Below, one piece after another: positions 39,951-48,886 of a stretch of 51,581 nucleotides of DNA; position 1 is the first letter of the stretch, and each line of letters starts with the position of its first letter. Where the stretch lies: contig VYDB01000098.1 in the NCBI GenBank assembly GCA_009843635.1, forward strand, positions 1 to 51,581, read 5' to 3'. The position numbers and the translations under genes are program-made. The DNA comes from Gammaproteobacteria bacterium (lineage in GTDB: Bacteria > Pseudomonadota > Gammaproteobacteria > Pseudomonadales > Azotimanducaceae). Below the pieces are notes generated by a model. The model was not told the origin of the DNA, did no database searches, and was given only the letters and a program-made list of their open reading frames with translations.

Positions 39951-40919
39951 TCAAATCTCGTTTTTGGTGCGGCGCAAATGCACGGTGCCTGCCAGGAATG
40001 CGGCTCCTACCGCGATGCCCGCCCAAAGGTCGGCGGTAGCGAACAGGGCGATGCTGTCGCCGAGTCCGGTGGCTGCGTGAACGAGGGTGTCTTCGCCGCC
40101 ATGGCCCCGCGGCAGCGCCCTGAAGCCGAGGTGGTCGTGGATGAAGTTTCGCGCCGCCGACGTCAGGCCGACCAAGGCTTCGAGCGCCACGAGCGCAGCG
40201 GGGGCGAGCAGCGCCCAAAGGAAGGGCAGGCGGTTGACGGCGGCGGAAACGAACAGCAGCCAGCCGTAAAGGGGCAAAGCCCACAAGCCTTGAATAAGGT
40301 AGCCGACCAGCAGTTCAACCAAGCCGATGAACAACCCGGAGTTTGCCCAGATCGGCCAGATGCTCAAGGTCTCCCGGGTGGCGGCCAAGCCGCTGATGAC
40401 CGTAAGCAGAAAGATCTGCACAGCGAGGATCGTGGCGATGGTGGCGGCGGGGGCCACCCAGACGCCGGTGACGAGTTTGCTCAGCACCGTCTCGGCGTCC
40501 GTCACCGGCATCGATTTCCAGAACAGTACCGTGCGGTCCTTGCGGTCGTCATGCAGGGCGCCGAGCAGCACGAACACCAGGACGATGAAATAGACGTAGT
40601 GGAAGGGTTCGGCAACGCCTCGGAGCAGTCCGCTCAAATGGGCGGAGAGTTCCTCGTCGGTCCATTCATGGTTGGCCAGCCAGCCGTCGACCAAGTCCAG
40701 AATGCTGGTGTCCTCGCCTTCGATGCGCAATTCCACATCGGAGCCGGCGGCTTCACTGAGGTCCAAGTCCAAATCGACCCGGGCCATGTCCAATTGGCCG
40801 ATCATCAGGACCAGCACGACGGCGACGACGATCACGGCAGCGACGCTCGCCGGTGCCCATAGGAATCCGCCGCGATGCTCCAGCCATTCGCGGCGGCAAA
40901 GGCCAACGAAACTGTTCAT
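39951..40919 (-). CDS. ABC transporter permease (ABC-2 type)
   Basis: A 322-residue membrane protein with about six helices. After one N-terminal helix (VAAVIVVAVVLVLMIGQL) comes an acidic extracytoplasmic loop of about 80 residues. A block of helices follows, starting with HYVYFIVLVFVLLGALHDDRKDRTVLFWKS, where the D-R-K-D-x-T-x-x-F-W-x-S-x-P motif is typical of ABC-2/YtrC-like permeases. The ATG at 40919 overlaps the stop of the ATPase gene (ATGA). With the ATPase and GntR genes it forms a three-gene operon. Confidence 0.88.
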   Translation of the reverse strand: MNSFVGLCRREWLEHRGGFLWAPASVAAVIVVAVVLVLMIGQLDMARVDLDLDLSEAAGSDVELRIEGEDTSILDLVDGWLANHEWTDEELSAHLSGLLRGVAEPFHYVYFIVLVFVLLGALHDDRKDRTVLFWKSMPVTDAETVLSKLVTGVWVAPAATIATILAVQIFLLTVISGLAATRETLSIWPIWANSGLFIGLVELLVGYLIQGLWALPLYGWLLFVSAAVNRLPFLWALLAPAALVALEALVGLTSAARNFIHDHLGFRALPRGHGGEDTLVHAATGLGDSIALFATADLWAGIAVGAAFLAGTVHLRRTKNEI

Positions 40920-41770
40920 CGTCTTTCCTCCATGACCGCAGTGAAGAGTTCCGGCAGGCTCGGGGTCGAGACCTCGCCGCATTCGGCCAGCGCCTGGCGG
41001 TTTGCGCCTTGGAAGATGAATTCCCGGCCCCGCAGGCTGCGGCGCTCGGCAAGCGGGTTCATGGCCCTTAAGGCGTCGCTGCGCTCCGCGTTGGCCACCA
41101 CCTTGGCAAAGCTCGCGGCCAGTTCCTCCGTGCCCAAGTGGAGCCGGGTGCGGCCTCGGTCGATGAAGACGACCTGGGTGAGGATGTGCTCGATCTCACG
41201 GACTTCGTGGGTGGTCACCAGAATGGCGCGCTGCTCGGCAAAGTAGTCGTTCAGCAAGGCGTCGTAAAAACGCTGCCGGTAGAGGATGTCCAAGCCCAAG
41301 GTGGGTTCGTCGAGCACCAGCAGCTCGGCGTTGACGGCCAGCACGATGGCCAAGTGCAACTGCACGGTCATGCCCTTGGAGAGCGTTCCCACCTTCTTTT
41401 CCGGCCTGATTTCGGTGTTGGCCAAGGCGCCTTCGGCTCTGCCGCGATCAAAGGCTGGGTTGACCGAAGCGACGAAGGCCAGCAGATCGCGAATCCGCAT
41501 CCAGCGGGGCAAAATGCCGGTATCCGCGATGTAGGCCGTGCGCCGCATCAGATCGGGGCGTTGCTTGAATGGATCGAGGCCGAACGCCTGAATGTTGCCG
41601 CCGTCGAGGCGCGACAGGCCCAGAATGGCCTTCAGCGCGGTCGTCTTGCCGGAGCCGTTGGGGCCGATGAGGCCGACGATCTGCCCGGGTTCGACGGTCA
41701 GGTCAAAGCCATCAAGGGCCTGCACGTCGCCGAACCGCTTGCTTAGGCCCTGCGCTTGCACGAGGGTCAT
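40916..41770 (-). CDS. ABC transporter ATP-binding protein (YtrB-like)
   Basis: A 284-residue ATPase. Walker A is GPNGSGKT (about 36-43). The signature region is TLSKGMTVQLHLA, a variant of LSGGQ seen in YtrB/EcsA-type exporters. Walker B is ELLVLDEPTLGLD, with the switch His in VTTHEVREIEH. It powers the permease downstream. Its start overlaps the stop of the GntR regulator gene by 4 nt. Confidence 0.92.
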   Translation of the reverse strand: MTLVQAQGLSKRFGDVQALDGFDLTVEPGQIVGLIGPNGSGKTTALKAILGLSRLDGGNIQAFGLDPFKQRPDLMRRTAYIADTGILPRWMRIRDLLAFVASVNPAFDRGRAEGALANTEIRPEKKVGTLSKGMTVQLHLAIVLAVNAELLVLDEPTLGLDILYRQRFYDALLNDYFAEQRAILVTTHEVREIEHILTQVVFIDRGRTRLHLGTEELAASFAKVVANAERSDALRAMNPLAERRSLRGREFIFQGANRQALAECGEVSTPSLPELFTAVMEERR

Positions 41771-42120
41771 GGGTCTTCTCCTTCAAGCAATTGGTTGAGG
41801 TCGAGTCCGAGGGTTTCAATCAAGGTGCGGGTGGCGGGCCACTCCTCCTTTAGGAAGCGCTCCCGTTCCTGCTTGAGGGCCGCTTCCTGCGCGCCCGCGG
41901 TGACGAACAGCCCGAGGCCGCGCCGCTTTTCCAACAAGCCATCATCGACCAGGGTTTGGTAGGCCTTGGACACCGTCAGCGGATTGATGCGTTCCTGGCC
42001 GGCCACGACGCGCACCGACGGCACCGCTTCGCCTTCCGGCAGGGCGCCGCTGAGAATTTGGCCGAGCACGATCCGCCGCAGTTGCCAGTAGATGGGTTCG
42101 TTGTCGTTCCACTCGTTCAT
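41767..42120 (-). CDS. GntR-family regulator (YtrA subfamily)
   Basis: A 117-residue short GntR protein: a winged-helix domain (EAVPSVRVVAGQERINPLTVSKAYQTL, written in part as VPSVRVVAGQERINPLTVSK) followed by only ~40 residues, the length that defines the YtrA subfamily. These repress linked ABC transporter operons, often responding to cell-envelope stress. It is first in the operon with the ATPase and permease genes, and an AGTGTA-type palindrome sits just upstream. Confidence 0.9.
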   Translation of the reverse strand: MNEWNDNEPIYWQLRRIVLGQILSGALPEGEAVPSVRVVAGQERINPLTVSKAYQTLVDDGLLEKRRGLGLFVTAGAQEAALKQERERFLKEEWPATRTLIETLGLDLNQLLEGEDP

Positions 42121-42140
42121 GAGGCCAGCCTACTAGACTA

Positions 42141-42168
42141 TTAGTGTCCTAGTCAACTAGTACACTAA
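42141..42168 (-). promoter_or_regulatory. YtrA-type operator
   Basis: A 28-nt near-perfect palindrome, 20 nt upstream of the GntR start. The arms are TTAGTGTACTAG and CTAGGACACTAA on the minus strand, and 24 of 28 positions are self-complementary. The AGTGTA...(T/G)ACACT form matches the known YtrA-subfamily binding site, so autoregulation of the ABC operon is likely. It may also affect the divergent PaaI gene. Confidence 0.75.
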
Positions 42169-42252
42169 ATTAATTTTAATACCCCCATGGAAGGCTGGTG
42201 CGCGGCTGCGATGTGGCTACACTCAGGGAATTGAAGCGAGTGGGAAGCGGCA

Positions 42253-42660
42253 ATGGAAGCTGGAGATGCGCCGGAAGCGGTGTTGGACTCGGTGGCGGCA
42301 GATGGGCCGCTGCTTGCCCACCACGGCATTCGGTTCGTGAGCGCTCGCGAGGGCAGGGCGGTGGTTCAGGCCAAGGCCATGGAGGTGATGGTCAACGCGG
42401 GCGGGCGGGTTCACGGCGGCCTTGCTTTCCTCATGGCGGATACGGCCTGCGCCTACGCGCTGAGGAGCATGGGCCCCGGCGGCGTCACCCAGAACGCCAA
42501 CATGACCTACCTGAACGCCGTCGAGGCAGGCATGCTGCTGGAAGCCGTCGCCGAAGTGGTCAAGGCCGGGACGCGGATGGCCAGCTTGAAGGCAGAGGTG
42601 CGGGCGGGCGAACGGCTGGTCGCCCACGGCATCTTCAACTTTGCCTTACGTCCGAGCTAG
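42253..42660 (+). CDS. PaaI-family hot-dog thioesterase
   Basis: A 135-residue single hot-dog domain. The active-site segment is [17 protein letters not shown] (residues 47-63) with the H-G-G of PaaI and the Asp on the following helix. It then continues [14 protein letters not shown] (beta-strand with the N-x-x-Y-L motif). PaaI enzymes hydrolyse aryl- or acyl-CoA thioesters to recover CoA. It overlaps the convergent racemase-like gene by 4 nt and shares a divergent region with the GntR-ABC operon. Confidence 0.88.
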   Translation: MEAGDAPEAVLDSVAADGPLLAHHGIRFVSAREGRAVVQAKAMEVMVNAGGRVHGGLAFLMADTACAYALRSMGPGGVTQNANMTYLNAVEAGMLLEAVAEVVKAGTRMASLKAEVRAGERLVAHGIFNFALRPS

Positions 42661-43796
42661 CCCGCAACGGCACCGGCGTCCCGCAAACGCCCGATTTCCG
42701 CTTCATCGAAGCCGAATTCCGCCAGAATGCCGTCGGTGTGCGCGCCGGGCGTCGCCGCCGCGCCTGGCGTTTGGGGCGGCGTTCGGCTGAAGCGGGGAGC
42801 GGCCGCGGCTTGGTGCAGGCCGTCGATTTCCACGAAGGTGCTGCGGGCGCGGTTATGGGGGTGGTCGATGGCTTCATGGAAGTTCAGCACCGGGGCGTAG
42901 CAGATGTCGGTGCCGAGCATGATGGCGTCCCACTCTTCGCGGGTTTTGGTCTTGAAGATGCGCTCCAGGCGCTCACGCATGGCGGGCCAGTTGCCGCGGT
43001 CCATCTGCCCGGCCAAGCCGTCCTCCTCGCCCAGGCCGGATTTCTCCAGCAGCAGCGCGTAGAACTGGGGTTCGATGGAGCCGATGGAGACGTGCTTGCC
43101 GTCCTGGGTCTCGAAGGTGCCGTAGAAGTGGGCGCCGCCATCGAGCATGTTGCGGCCCCGCTCGGGCAGCCAGTGGCCGAGGTTCATCATGCCGAAGACG
43201 CCATTCATCAGCAGCGCCGAACCGTCGGTCATGGCGGCGTCCACCACCTGCCCCTTGCCGGAGCGGCCGCGCTCGAACAGTGCTGCTACCACGCCGAAGG
43301 CCAGCAGCATGCCGCCGCCGCCGAAGTCACCCACCAGGTTCAGCGGTGGCACCGGGGCACCGTCCGGCTCGCCGATGGAGTGCAGGGCGGCGGTCAGCGA
43401 GATGTAGTTGATGTCGTGGCCGGCGGCATGGGCCAGGGTGCCGGTCTGCCCCCAGCCGGTCATGCGCCCGTAGATGAGGCCGGGATTCCGATCCAGGCAG
43501 ACGTCGGGGCCCAACCCGAGCCTTTCCATGACGCCCGGACGGAACCCTTCGATCAGCGCATCCGCTTGCTCAAGCAGCTTGAGCACCGTCTCGACGCCAT
43601 CCGGGTTCTTCAGGTCCACCGCAATGCTGCGGCGCCCCCGCGCCAGAATGTCGGCGCGCCGAGGTTCTTGGCCGACCGCCGAGGCGCGGTCGATGCGAAT
43701 GACCTCCGCCCCCATGTCGGCCAGCATCATGCCGCAGAAGGGGCCGGGGCCGATGCCCTGCAATTCGATGACCCGAAGGCCGGTGAGTGGTCCCAT
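42657..43796 (-). CDS. Alpha-methylacyl-CoA racemase-like CoA transferase (CaiB family)
   Basis: A 379-residue class III CoA-transferase-fold protein opening [20 protein letters not shown]. The racemase hallmarks are [17 protein letters not shown] (about 123-139) and [17 protein letters not shown] (about 145-161), which contain the His and Asp used to invert the alpha carbon of 2-methylacyl-CoAs. This activity is needed in branched-chain lipid, bile acid and sterol side-chain oxidation. The start at 43796 is chosen because the racemase similarity begins there. It lies 22 nt after the acyl-CoA dehydrogenase gene, probably in one operon. Confidence 0.93.
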   Translation of the reverse strand: MGPLTGLRVIELQGIGPGPFCGMMLADMGAEVIRIDRASAVGQEPRRADILARGRRSIAVDLKNPDGVETVLKLLEQADALIEGFRPGVMERLGLGPDVCLDRNPGLIYGRMTGWGQTGTLAHAAGHDINYISLTAALHSIGEPDGAPVPPLNLVGDFGGGGMLLAFGVVAALFERGRSGKGQVVDAAMTDGSALLMNGVFGMMNLGHWLPERGRNMLDGGAHFYGTFETQDGKHVSIGSIEPQFYALLLEKSGLGEEDGLAGQMDRGNWPAMRERLERIFKTKTREEWDAIMLGTDICYAPVLNFHEAIDHPHNRARSTFVEIDGLHQAAAAPRFSRTPPQTPGAAATPGAHTDGILAEFGFDEAEIGRLRDAGAVAG

Positions 43797-43818
43797 GTGC
43801 TTCTCCTTGAATTCGAAG

Positions 43819-44973
43819 TTAGAAAGATCGCGGCATCCCAAGCACGTGCTCGCCAATGTAGCTCAGGATCAGGTTGGTCGAGATGGGCGCGATCTGGTAA
43901 AGGCGCGTTTCGCGGAACTTGCGCTCGATGTGGTACTCCTTGGCAAAGGCGAAGCCGCCGTGGGTTTGCAGGCAGACGTCGCCCGCCTTCCAGGAGGCCT
44001 CGGAGGCCAGCATCTTGGCCATGTTCGCCTCGGCGGCGCACGGCTCCCCCGCATCGAAGAGCCGCGCGCCCTTCTCCACCATTAGCCAAGCGGCCTCCAC
44101 CTCCGCGTAGCTGCGGGCGATGGGGAATTGCACGCCCTGGTTCTGGCCGATGGGGCGGTTGAACACCTCGCGCTCGGTGGCGTAGGCGCTGGCCTTGTCG
44201 ATGAAGTAGCGGCCGTCGCCCACGCACTCGGCGGCGATCAGGATGCGCTCGGCGTTCATGCCGTCGAGGATCACCTTGAAGCCTTGGCCTTCCTCGCCGA
44301 GCAGGTTGGTGGCCGGGATTTCGAGGTCGTCGAAGAACAGCGTGCAGCTATGGTGGTTGATCATCGACTCGATGGGCGCGATGGTGAGGCCCGACCCGTT
44401 GGCTTGGTTGACATCGACGATGAAGGCCGACAAGCCCTCGGTCTTGCGCCGCACTTGGTCGCGGGGGGTGGTGCGGGCCAGCAGCACCATCAGGTCGGAG
44501 TGCTCGATGCGGCTGATCCACACCTTCTGGCCGTTGACGACGTAAACGTCGCCCTCCCGGCGGGCGGTGGTCTTGAGGTTGGTGGTGTCGGTGCCGGTGG
44601 TGGGCTCGGTGACGCCGAAGCTCTGTAGGCGCAGTTCGCCAGCGGCGATCTTCGGCAGGTAGGCGCGCTTTTGCGCCTCGTTGCCGTGGCGCAGCACCGA
44701 GCCCATGACGTACATCTGCGCGTGGCAGGCGCCGGCATGGGCGCCGGAGCGGCAGACCTCCTCCATGACCACCGCTGCCTCGTAGACGCCCAAGCCCGCG
44801 CCGCCGTAGGCTTCGGGAATGAGCACGGTGAGGAAGCCCGATTCGGTCAGCTCGGCGACGAACTCGGTGGGGTAGCCCCGCTCGCGGTCGAGCTTGAGCC
44901 AGTATTCCTCGCCGTACTTGGCGCACAGCGCCCGGACGGCGTGGCGGATTTCGGTGATTTCCGGCGCTTCCAT
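43819..44973 (-). CDS. Acyl-CoA dehydrogenase
   Basis: A 384-residue acyl-CoA dehydrogenase of the short/medium-chain layout. [19 protein letters not shown] (about 124-142) and [20 protein letters not shown] give the FAD/substrate loops. The C-terminal domain carries the helix [22 protein letters not shown], with the Arg that contacts FAD. The start is the ATG at 44973 ([13 protein letters not shown]). It is paired with the racemase-like gene downstream and divergent from the MFS gene (42-nt gap). Confidence 0.94.
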   Translation of the reverse strand: MEAPEITEIRHAVRALCAKYGEEYWLKLDRERGYPTEFVAELTESGFLTVLIPEAYGGAGLGVYEAAVVMEEVCRSGAHAGACHAQMYVMGSVLRHGNEAQKRAYLPKIAAGELRLQSFGVTEPTTGTDTTNLKTTARREGDVYVVNGQKVWISRIEHSDLMVLLARTTPRDQVRRKTEGLSAFIVDVNQANGSGLTIAPIESMINHHSCTLFFDDLEIPATNLLGEEGQGFKVILDGMNAERILIAAECVGDGRYFIDKASAYATEREVFNRPIGQNQGVQFPIARSYAEVEAAWLMVEKGARLFDAGEPCAAEANMAKMLASEASWKAGDVCLQTHGGFAFAKEYHIERKFRETRLYQIAPISTNLILSYIGEHVLGMPRSF

Positions 44974-45015
44974 GAGTGGGTAGAATAAGGATTTTCCCCT
45001 GATGGTAACAGCTTG

Positions 45016-46243
45016 ATGCCGTCCGTCCCCTCCGCGGTTGGCGCCGCCTCGGGCCGAGCCGCTGCTTGGCGCACGCCGCTCACCCTGCTCATATTGATGA
45101 GCATCGCCATGCCGGTGGCCTTCAATGCCTGGTCGGCGCTGATCAACAACTTCGTCGTCGAGCGGGCGGCCTTCACCGGGGTCGAGATCGGCGTTTTGCA
45201 AAGCCTGCGAGAAGTGCCGGGCTTCATGGCCTTCACCACCGTCTTCGTGCTGCTGATCCTCAAGGAGCAAACCTTTGCGGTGCTGTCCTTGGCCGTGCTG
45301 GGCCTGGGCACGGCGCTGGCCGGGTTCTTTCCCACGGTCTATGGCCTGTACTTCACCACCGTGCTGATGTCGATCGGCTTTCACTACTTCGAGGCGGTCA
45401 AGCAGTCCTTGGCGCTGCAATGGCTTTCCCACGATGAGGCGCCGCAAGTGTTGGGCAAGCTGATTTCCGTGGGCGCGGTAACCTCGCTGGCCGTTTACGG
45501 GGTGCTCTGGGGCTTGCTGGAACTGGTCGAGCTCGACTACCGCTGGAACTTCCTGATTGCCGGCGCCGTCTGCATGGGGCTGGCCGCGGTCATGGCGCTC
45601 GGCTTTCCGCACTTTCGCGGCCAGGCCGAGCAGCGCCGAAGCATCGTGCTGCGCAAACGGTACTGGCTGTACTACGGCCTCACCTTCCTATCCGGGGCGC
45701 GGCGGCAGATCTTCATGGTGTTCGCGGCCTTCCTAATGGTGGAGAAGTTCGGCTACAGCGCCGCCCAGGTGACCTTGCTCTTCCTCATCAACTACGCCTT
45801 CAACTGGCTGTTTGCGGAACGGATTGGCCGCTTGATCGCCAAAATCGGCGAACGCGCCGCGCTCACCATCGAGTACCTAGGCCTCATTGCCGTGTTCACC
45901 GCCTATGCCTTCGTGGACAACGCCACCGTTGCTGCGGGCCTCTACATCATCGACCACATGTTCTTCGCCCTGTACATCGCCATAAGCACCTACTTCCACA
46001 AGATCGCCGATCCGGCGGACTTGGCGCAGCGCGGGGGTGTCCTTCACCATCAACCACATCGCCGCAGTGGTGGTTCCTGCGGCCTTGGGCCTGGTCTGGG
46101 TGGTTTCCCATTCGGCGGTGTTCCTAGTGGGCGTCGGCTTCGCAGTCGGCTCCTTGGTGCTGGCCCGCAACGTGCCCGACAACCCGGCGCCGGGCAACGA
46201 AGTGATTCGGGGCCGCGCCTTCGGCGCCCCTAAAGCCGCATAA
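45016..46243 (+). CDS. MFS transporter, frameshifted near its 3' end
   Basis: A 12-helix major-facilitator protein. The first frame runs from the ATG at 45016 (in MPSVPSAVGAASG) through helix 10 to KIADPADLAQRG. At the run of five G (46033-46037) it slips: the natural continuation, VSFTINHIAAVVVPAALGLV and the last helix, lies in the next frame and stops at 46243. With four G the protein would be 408 residues and of normal length. This is either a sequencing error in a homopolymer or a recent mutation; the unslipped frame gives an Arg/Gly-rich tail unlike a transporter. It is followed 13 nt later by a dehydrogenase gene. Confidence 0.8.
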
Positions 46244-46256
46244 CTGAGGGTTAGTT

Positions 46257-47054
46257 ATGGTCGCTGCGCGTCACGAAGCGTTCCGCGGCCGATATGGCGC
46301 CTGGGCCTTGGTGGCGGGAGCGTCGGAGGGGTTGGGTGCCGCCTTTGCCCGGGAACTGGGGCGGCGCGGCCTGAACTTGGTGCTGATCGCTCGCCGCGAC
46401 GAGGTGCTCGGGCAAGTTGCCGAGGGCATTCGCGCCGAACAGGGCGTGGAGGTTCGTTGCCTGGCCTTGGATCTGGCCGATCCACAGGCTGCCGCCCAGG
46501 TCTCTGATGCGCTTGCCGGGCTGGAGTTGGGGCTGCTCATCTACAACGCCGCATCGGTCCCCCAAGGTCCGCTGCTGGAGGCGGACTTCTCCGAGATCGA
46601 CCAAGCGGTGGCCGTCAACGTGCACGGGCCGCTGGCCTTGGTGCGCACACTCGTGCCGGGCATGCGTGAGCGAGGGCGGGGTGGCGTGCTGCTGATGTCG
46701 TCGCTTGCTGGCCTGCAGGGCGCGCCGGGCATCGTCACCTATTCCGCCAGCAAGGCATTCAACATCATCCTCGCCGAGGGCCTGTGGGGAGAGTTGCGCG
46801 AGCAGGGCATCGACGTGCTGGTCTGTTGCTCGGGTGCCGTGCCGACGCCTGGCTACGAGCGGTTTTCGGGCAAGAAGGTGCCCGGCATGCTGCCCCCGGA
46901 GGAAGTGGTCCGCCGATCCTTGGATGCGCTTGGACGGGGGCCGCGGTTCGTTCCGGGGCTGACGAATCGCATCGTCGCCCGAATGATAGGATGGCTCTTG
47001 CCCCGCAAAACGGCGATCGGGATCATGGCGAAAAACACGGCGCGGTTGTCCTGA
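46257..47054 (+). CDS. Short-chain dehydrogenase/reductase
   Basis: A 265-residue classical-type SDR. The nucleotide loop is VAGASEGLGAAFA (about 19-31), NAAS occupies the NAG position, and the catalytic set is S (MSSLAG) and Y-S-A-S-K (about 162-166). The C-terminal part (PRFVPGLTNRIVARMIGWLLP) is amphipathic, as in membrane-associated 3-ketoacyl-CoA or 17-beta-hydroxysteroid dehydrogenase-like proteins. Its stop overlaps the start of the sterol-reductase-like gene by one base (TGATG), so they are coupled. Confidence 0.92.
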   Translation: MVAARHEAFRGRYGAWALVAGASEGLGAAFARELGRRGLNLVLIARRDEVLGQVAEGIRAEQGVEVRCLALDLADPQAAAQVSDALAGLELGLLIYNAASVPQGPLLEADFSEIDQAVAVNVHGPLALVRTLVPGMRERGRGGVLLMSSLAGLQGAPGIVTYSASKAFNIILAEGLWGELREQGIDVLVCCSGAVPTPGYERFSGKKVPGMLPPEEVVRRSLDALGRGPRFVPGLTNRIVARMIGWLLPRKTAIGIMAKNTARLS

Positions 47055-48136
47055 TGGACTGGCTGATCGGCTTCTTCACCCCTTGGATCATATTCGCTGG
47101 CATCTTCGTTTTGCATCTGTTGCTGCCCGCCCGCCGGGTGACCGGCTACGTGCGTGACGAAGACTCGGGTGAGTTGCTGAGCTACCGTCTAAACGGGCCA
47201 CTGGTGCTCGTTGCCTGCGTCGGCATCTGGGCGGTCCTGGGCTTCAGTGGTGCCCTGCCTTGGGACTGGCTCTGGCAGCACCGATGGCCGGGGCTGGCGG
47301 GCGCCTTCACCTTGGGCGTTTTGGCCTCCGTGGCGGTGGTGCTGAGCAGCCCCAGCCGCGGCGGTGCATTGCTCGCCGAACTCTATCTCGGCCGCCGGGA
47401 GAACCCGCAGATGTTCAATCGGCGGGCCGATGCGAAGATGGTTCTCTACCTGGTCGGCGCCATCCTGCTGCAGCTCAACCTGCTGTCGTTCGCGGCCCAT
47501 CACTTCCTCAGCTATCCGGACGACCCCTCGCCGGGGGTGGTGCTCTACGTGGCGCTCTTCTCCTGGTTCGTTTGCGACTATCTCGTTTTCGAGCGGGTGC
47601 ATCTTTACACCTACGACCTCTTCGCCGAGCGGCTCGGGTTCAAGCTGATCTGGGGCTGCTTGGCCTGGTATCCCTACTTCTATGCCGTCGGGCTCTGGTC
47701 CGCGGCCGACCTGCCCAACCCCGATGCGCCCGCTTGGCTGCTAGTGCTGGCCGCGCTGGTCTTCTTCGCTGGCTGGGTTCTGGCGCGCGGCGCCAACATG
47801 CAGAAGTTCACCTTCAAGCAGGATCCGCAGCGGGCGTTCCTCGGGCGCATGGCACCCAAGGTCTTTTCAGACGGTGAACGGCAGGTGCTGCACAGCGGCT
47901 TCTGGGGCGTTTCAAGGCACGTCAACTACTTGGGCGAGATCCTGATGGCATGCGGTTTGGCGCTGTCGCTCGGCTGGCCGCTGCTGATCGGCCCCTGGCT
48001 GTACCCGCTTTACTACGTGGCGCTGTTGTTGCCTCGGGAACGCGACGACGACCGCCGTTGCGCCGAAAAGTACGGCGCGCCTTGGGAGCAGTACCGGGAA
48101 AAGGTGCCTTGGCGCATCGTGCCGAAGGTCTATTGA
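47054..48136 (+). CDS. ERG4/ERG24-family sterol reductase-like membrane protein
   Basis: A 360-residue polytopic membrane protein with about eight helices. The C-terminal third carries the family signature: SGFWGVSRHVNYLGEILM (about 279-296), WPLLIGPWLYPLYYVALLLPRE, and R-x-x-x-K-Y-G-x-x-W-x-x-Y near the end (RCAEKYGAPWEQYREKVPW). In eukaryotes this family reduces sterol C14, C24 or C7 double bonds with NADPH. The bacterial substrate is unknown, and the coupled dehydrogenase plus racemase/dehydrogenase genes next door would fit a steroid or isoprenoid. It is shorter than eukaryotic members at the N-terminus. Confidence 0.87.
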   Translation: MDWLIGFFTPWIIFAGIFVLHLLLPARRVTGYVRDEDSGELLSYRLNGPLVLVACVGIWAVLGFSGALPWDWLWQHRWPGLAGAFTLGVLASVAVVLSSPSRGGALLAELYLGRRENPQMFNRRADAKMVLYLVGAILLQLNLLSFAAHHFLSYPDDPSPGVVLYVALFSWFVCDYLVFERVHLYTYDLFAERLGFKLIWGCLAWYPYFYAVGLWSAADLPNPDAPAWLLVLAALVFFAGWVLARGANMQKFTFKQDPQRAFLGRMAPKVFSDGERQVLHSGFWGVSRHVNYLGEILMACGLALSLGWPLLIGPWLYPLYYVALLLPRERDDDRRCAEKYGAPWEQYREKVPWRIVPKVY

Positions 48137-48149
48137 AGGGGGTCGAGGC

Positions 48150-48779
48150 ATGTCGAGCGAATCTATCGATTTGGCCAGTGTCGACCAGGTGCTGGCGACC
48201 GCCCGTTCGGTGCGCCGCCGGCTGGACTTCGATCGTCCCGTGGCGCAGGCGGAGATACTGGATTGCATCAATCTCGCCACCCAGGCACCCACCGGCTTGG
48301 GCGGCGAAAGCTGGCGCTTCGTCGTGGTGACGGACCCGGCGGTCAAGCGCCGTCTGGCGGCGCTCTACCAACAGGCCTTGGAGGAACTCGTTGTCGGCCG
48401 GGGCGTGGAGATCAAGCCCACCCAACAGGCGCTGGTCGCCCGCCTGCATGAGATTCCGGCAATGATCCTGGTCTGCAACCTAGGCTTGCCGCCGGACGCG
48501 GGCATCGCCGGCCAAGTGGGCTACTTCGGCTCCATCCTGCCAGCCGCTTGGTCGCTGATGCTGGCCCTGCGGGCGCGCGGCATCGGCGCGACTTGGACCT
48601 CGCTGCTCGCCGCCCGGCAGGCGGAAGTGGCGGCAGTGGTGGACTTGCCCAAGGACGCCCTGCTGACCGTGATGCTGCCCATCGCCTACACCAAGGGAGC
48701 GAACCTAAGGCCCGCAAAACGGCTCGATGCGCGTGCAGTGACCTTTGCGGACCGATGGGGTCGAAAACTGCCTGAGTGA
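48150..48779 (+). CDS. Nitroreductase-family oxidoreductase
   Basis: A 209-residue FMN-dependent nitroreductase-fold protein. The N-terminal RSVRRRLDFDRPV (R-S-x-R-x-F-like FMN phosphate loop), ATQAPTGLGGESWRFVVVTD (FMN-binding segment, about 48-67) and GIGATWTSLLA (about 147-157) are visible. It follows the sterol-reductase-like gene by 13 nt and may supply or remove reducing equivalents on the same class of compound, but the substrate is not evident. Confidence 0.9.
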   Translation: MSSESIDLASVDQVLATARSVRRRLDFDRPVAQAEILDCINLATQAPTGLGGESWRFVVVTDPAVKRRLAALYQQALEELVVGRGVEIKPTQQALVARLHEIPAMILVCNLGLPPDAGIAGQVGYFGSILPAAWSLMLALRARGIGATWTSLLAARQAEVAAVVDLPKDALLTVMLPIAYTKGANLRPAKRLDARAVTFADRWGRKLPE

Positions 48780-48834
48780 CTGCCAAGGTTTGCGTCACGC
48801 TCTCGATCGCCGGCGCTGCGACACGATTCGACTA

Positions 48835-48873
48835 ACCATGAAATCTCGGTGTCTATCGCTGAGATTTCATGGT
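48835..48873 (+). promoter_or_regulatory. Long perfect hairpin ahead of the DUF4143 ATPase gene
   Basis: ACCATGAAATCTC and GAGATTTCATGGT form a perfect 13-bp stem with a 13-nt loop. Its 3' arm ends 13 nt before the preferred start (48887) and includes the only purine-rich patch near it (GGTAAG) as well as an alternative ATG (48869). It could be an operator or a structure that sequesters translation initiation. Confidence 0.6.
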
Positions 48874-48886
48874 AAGTTTCGCGCTT

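Noticed and set aside
46033-46037. Programmed frameshift in the MFS gene
   Set aside because: A G5 run alone lacks a slippery heptamer or a visible downstream stimulator; error or mutation is more likely.
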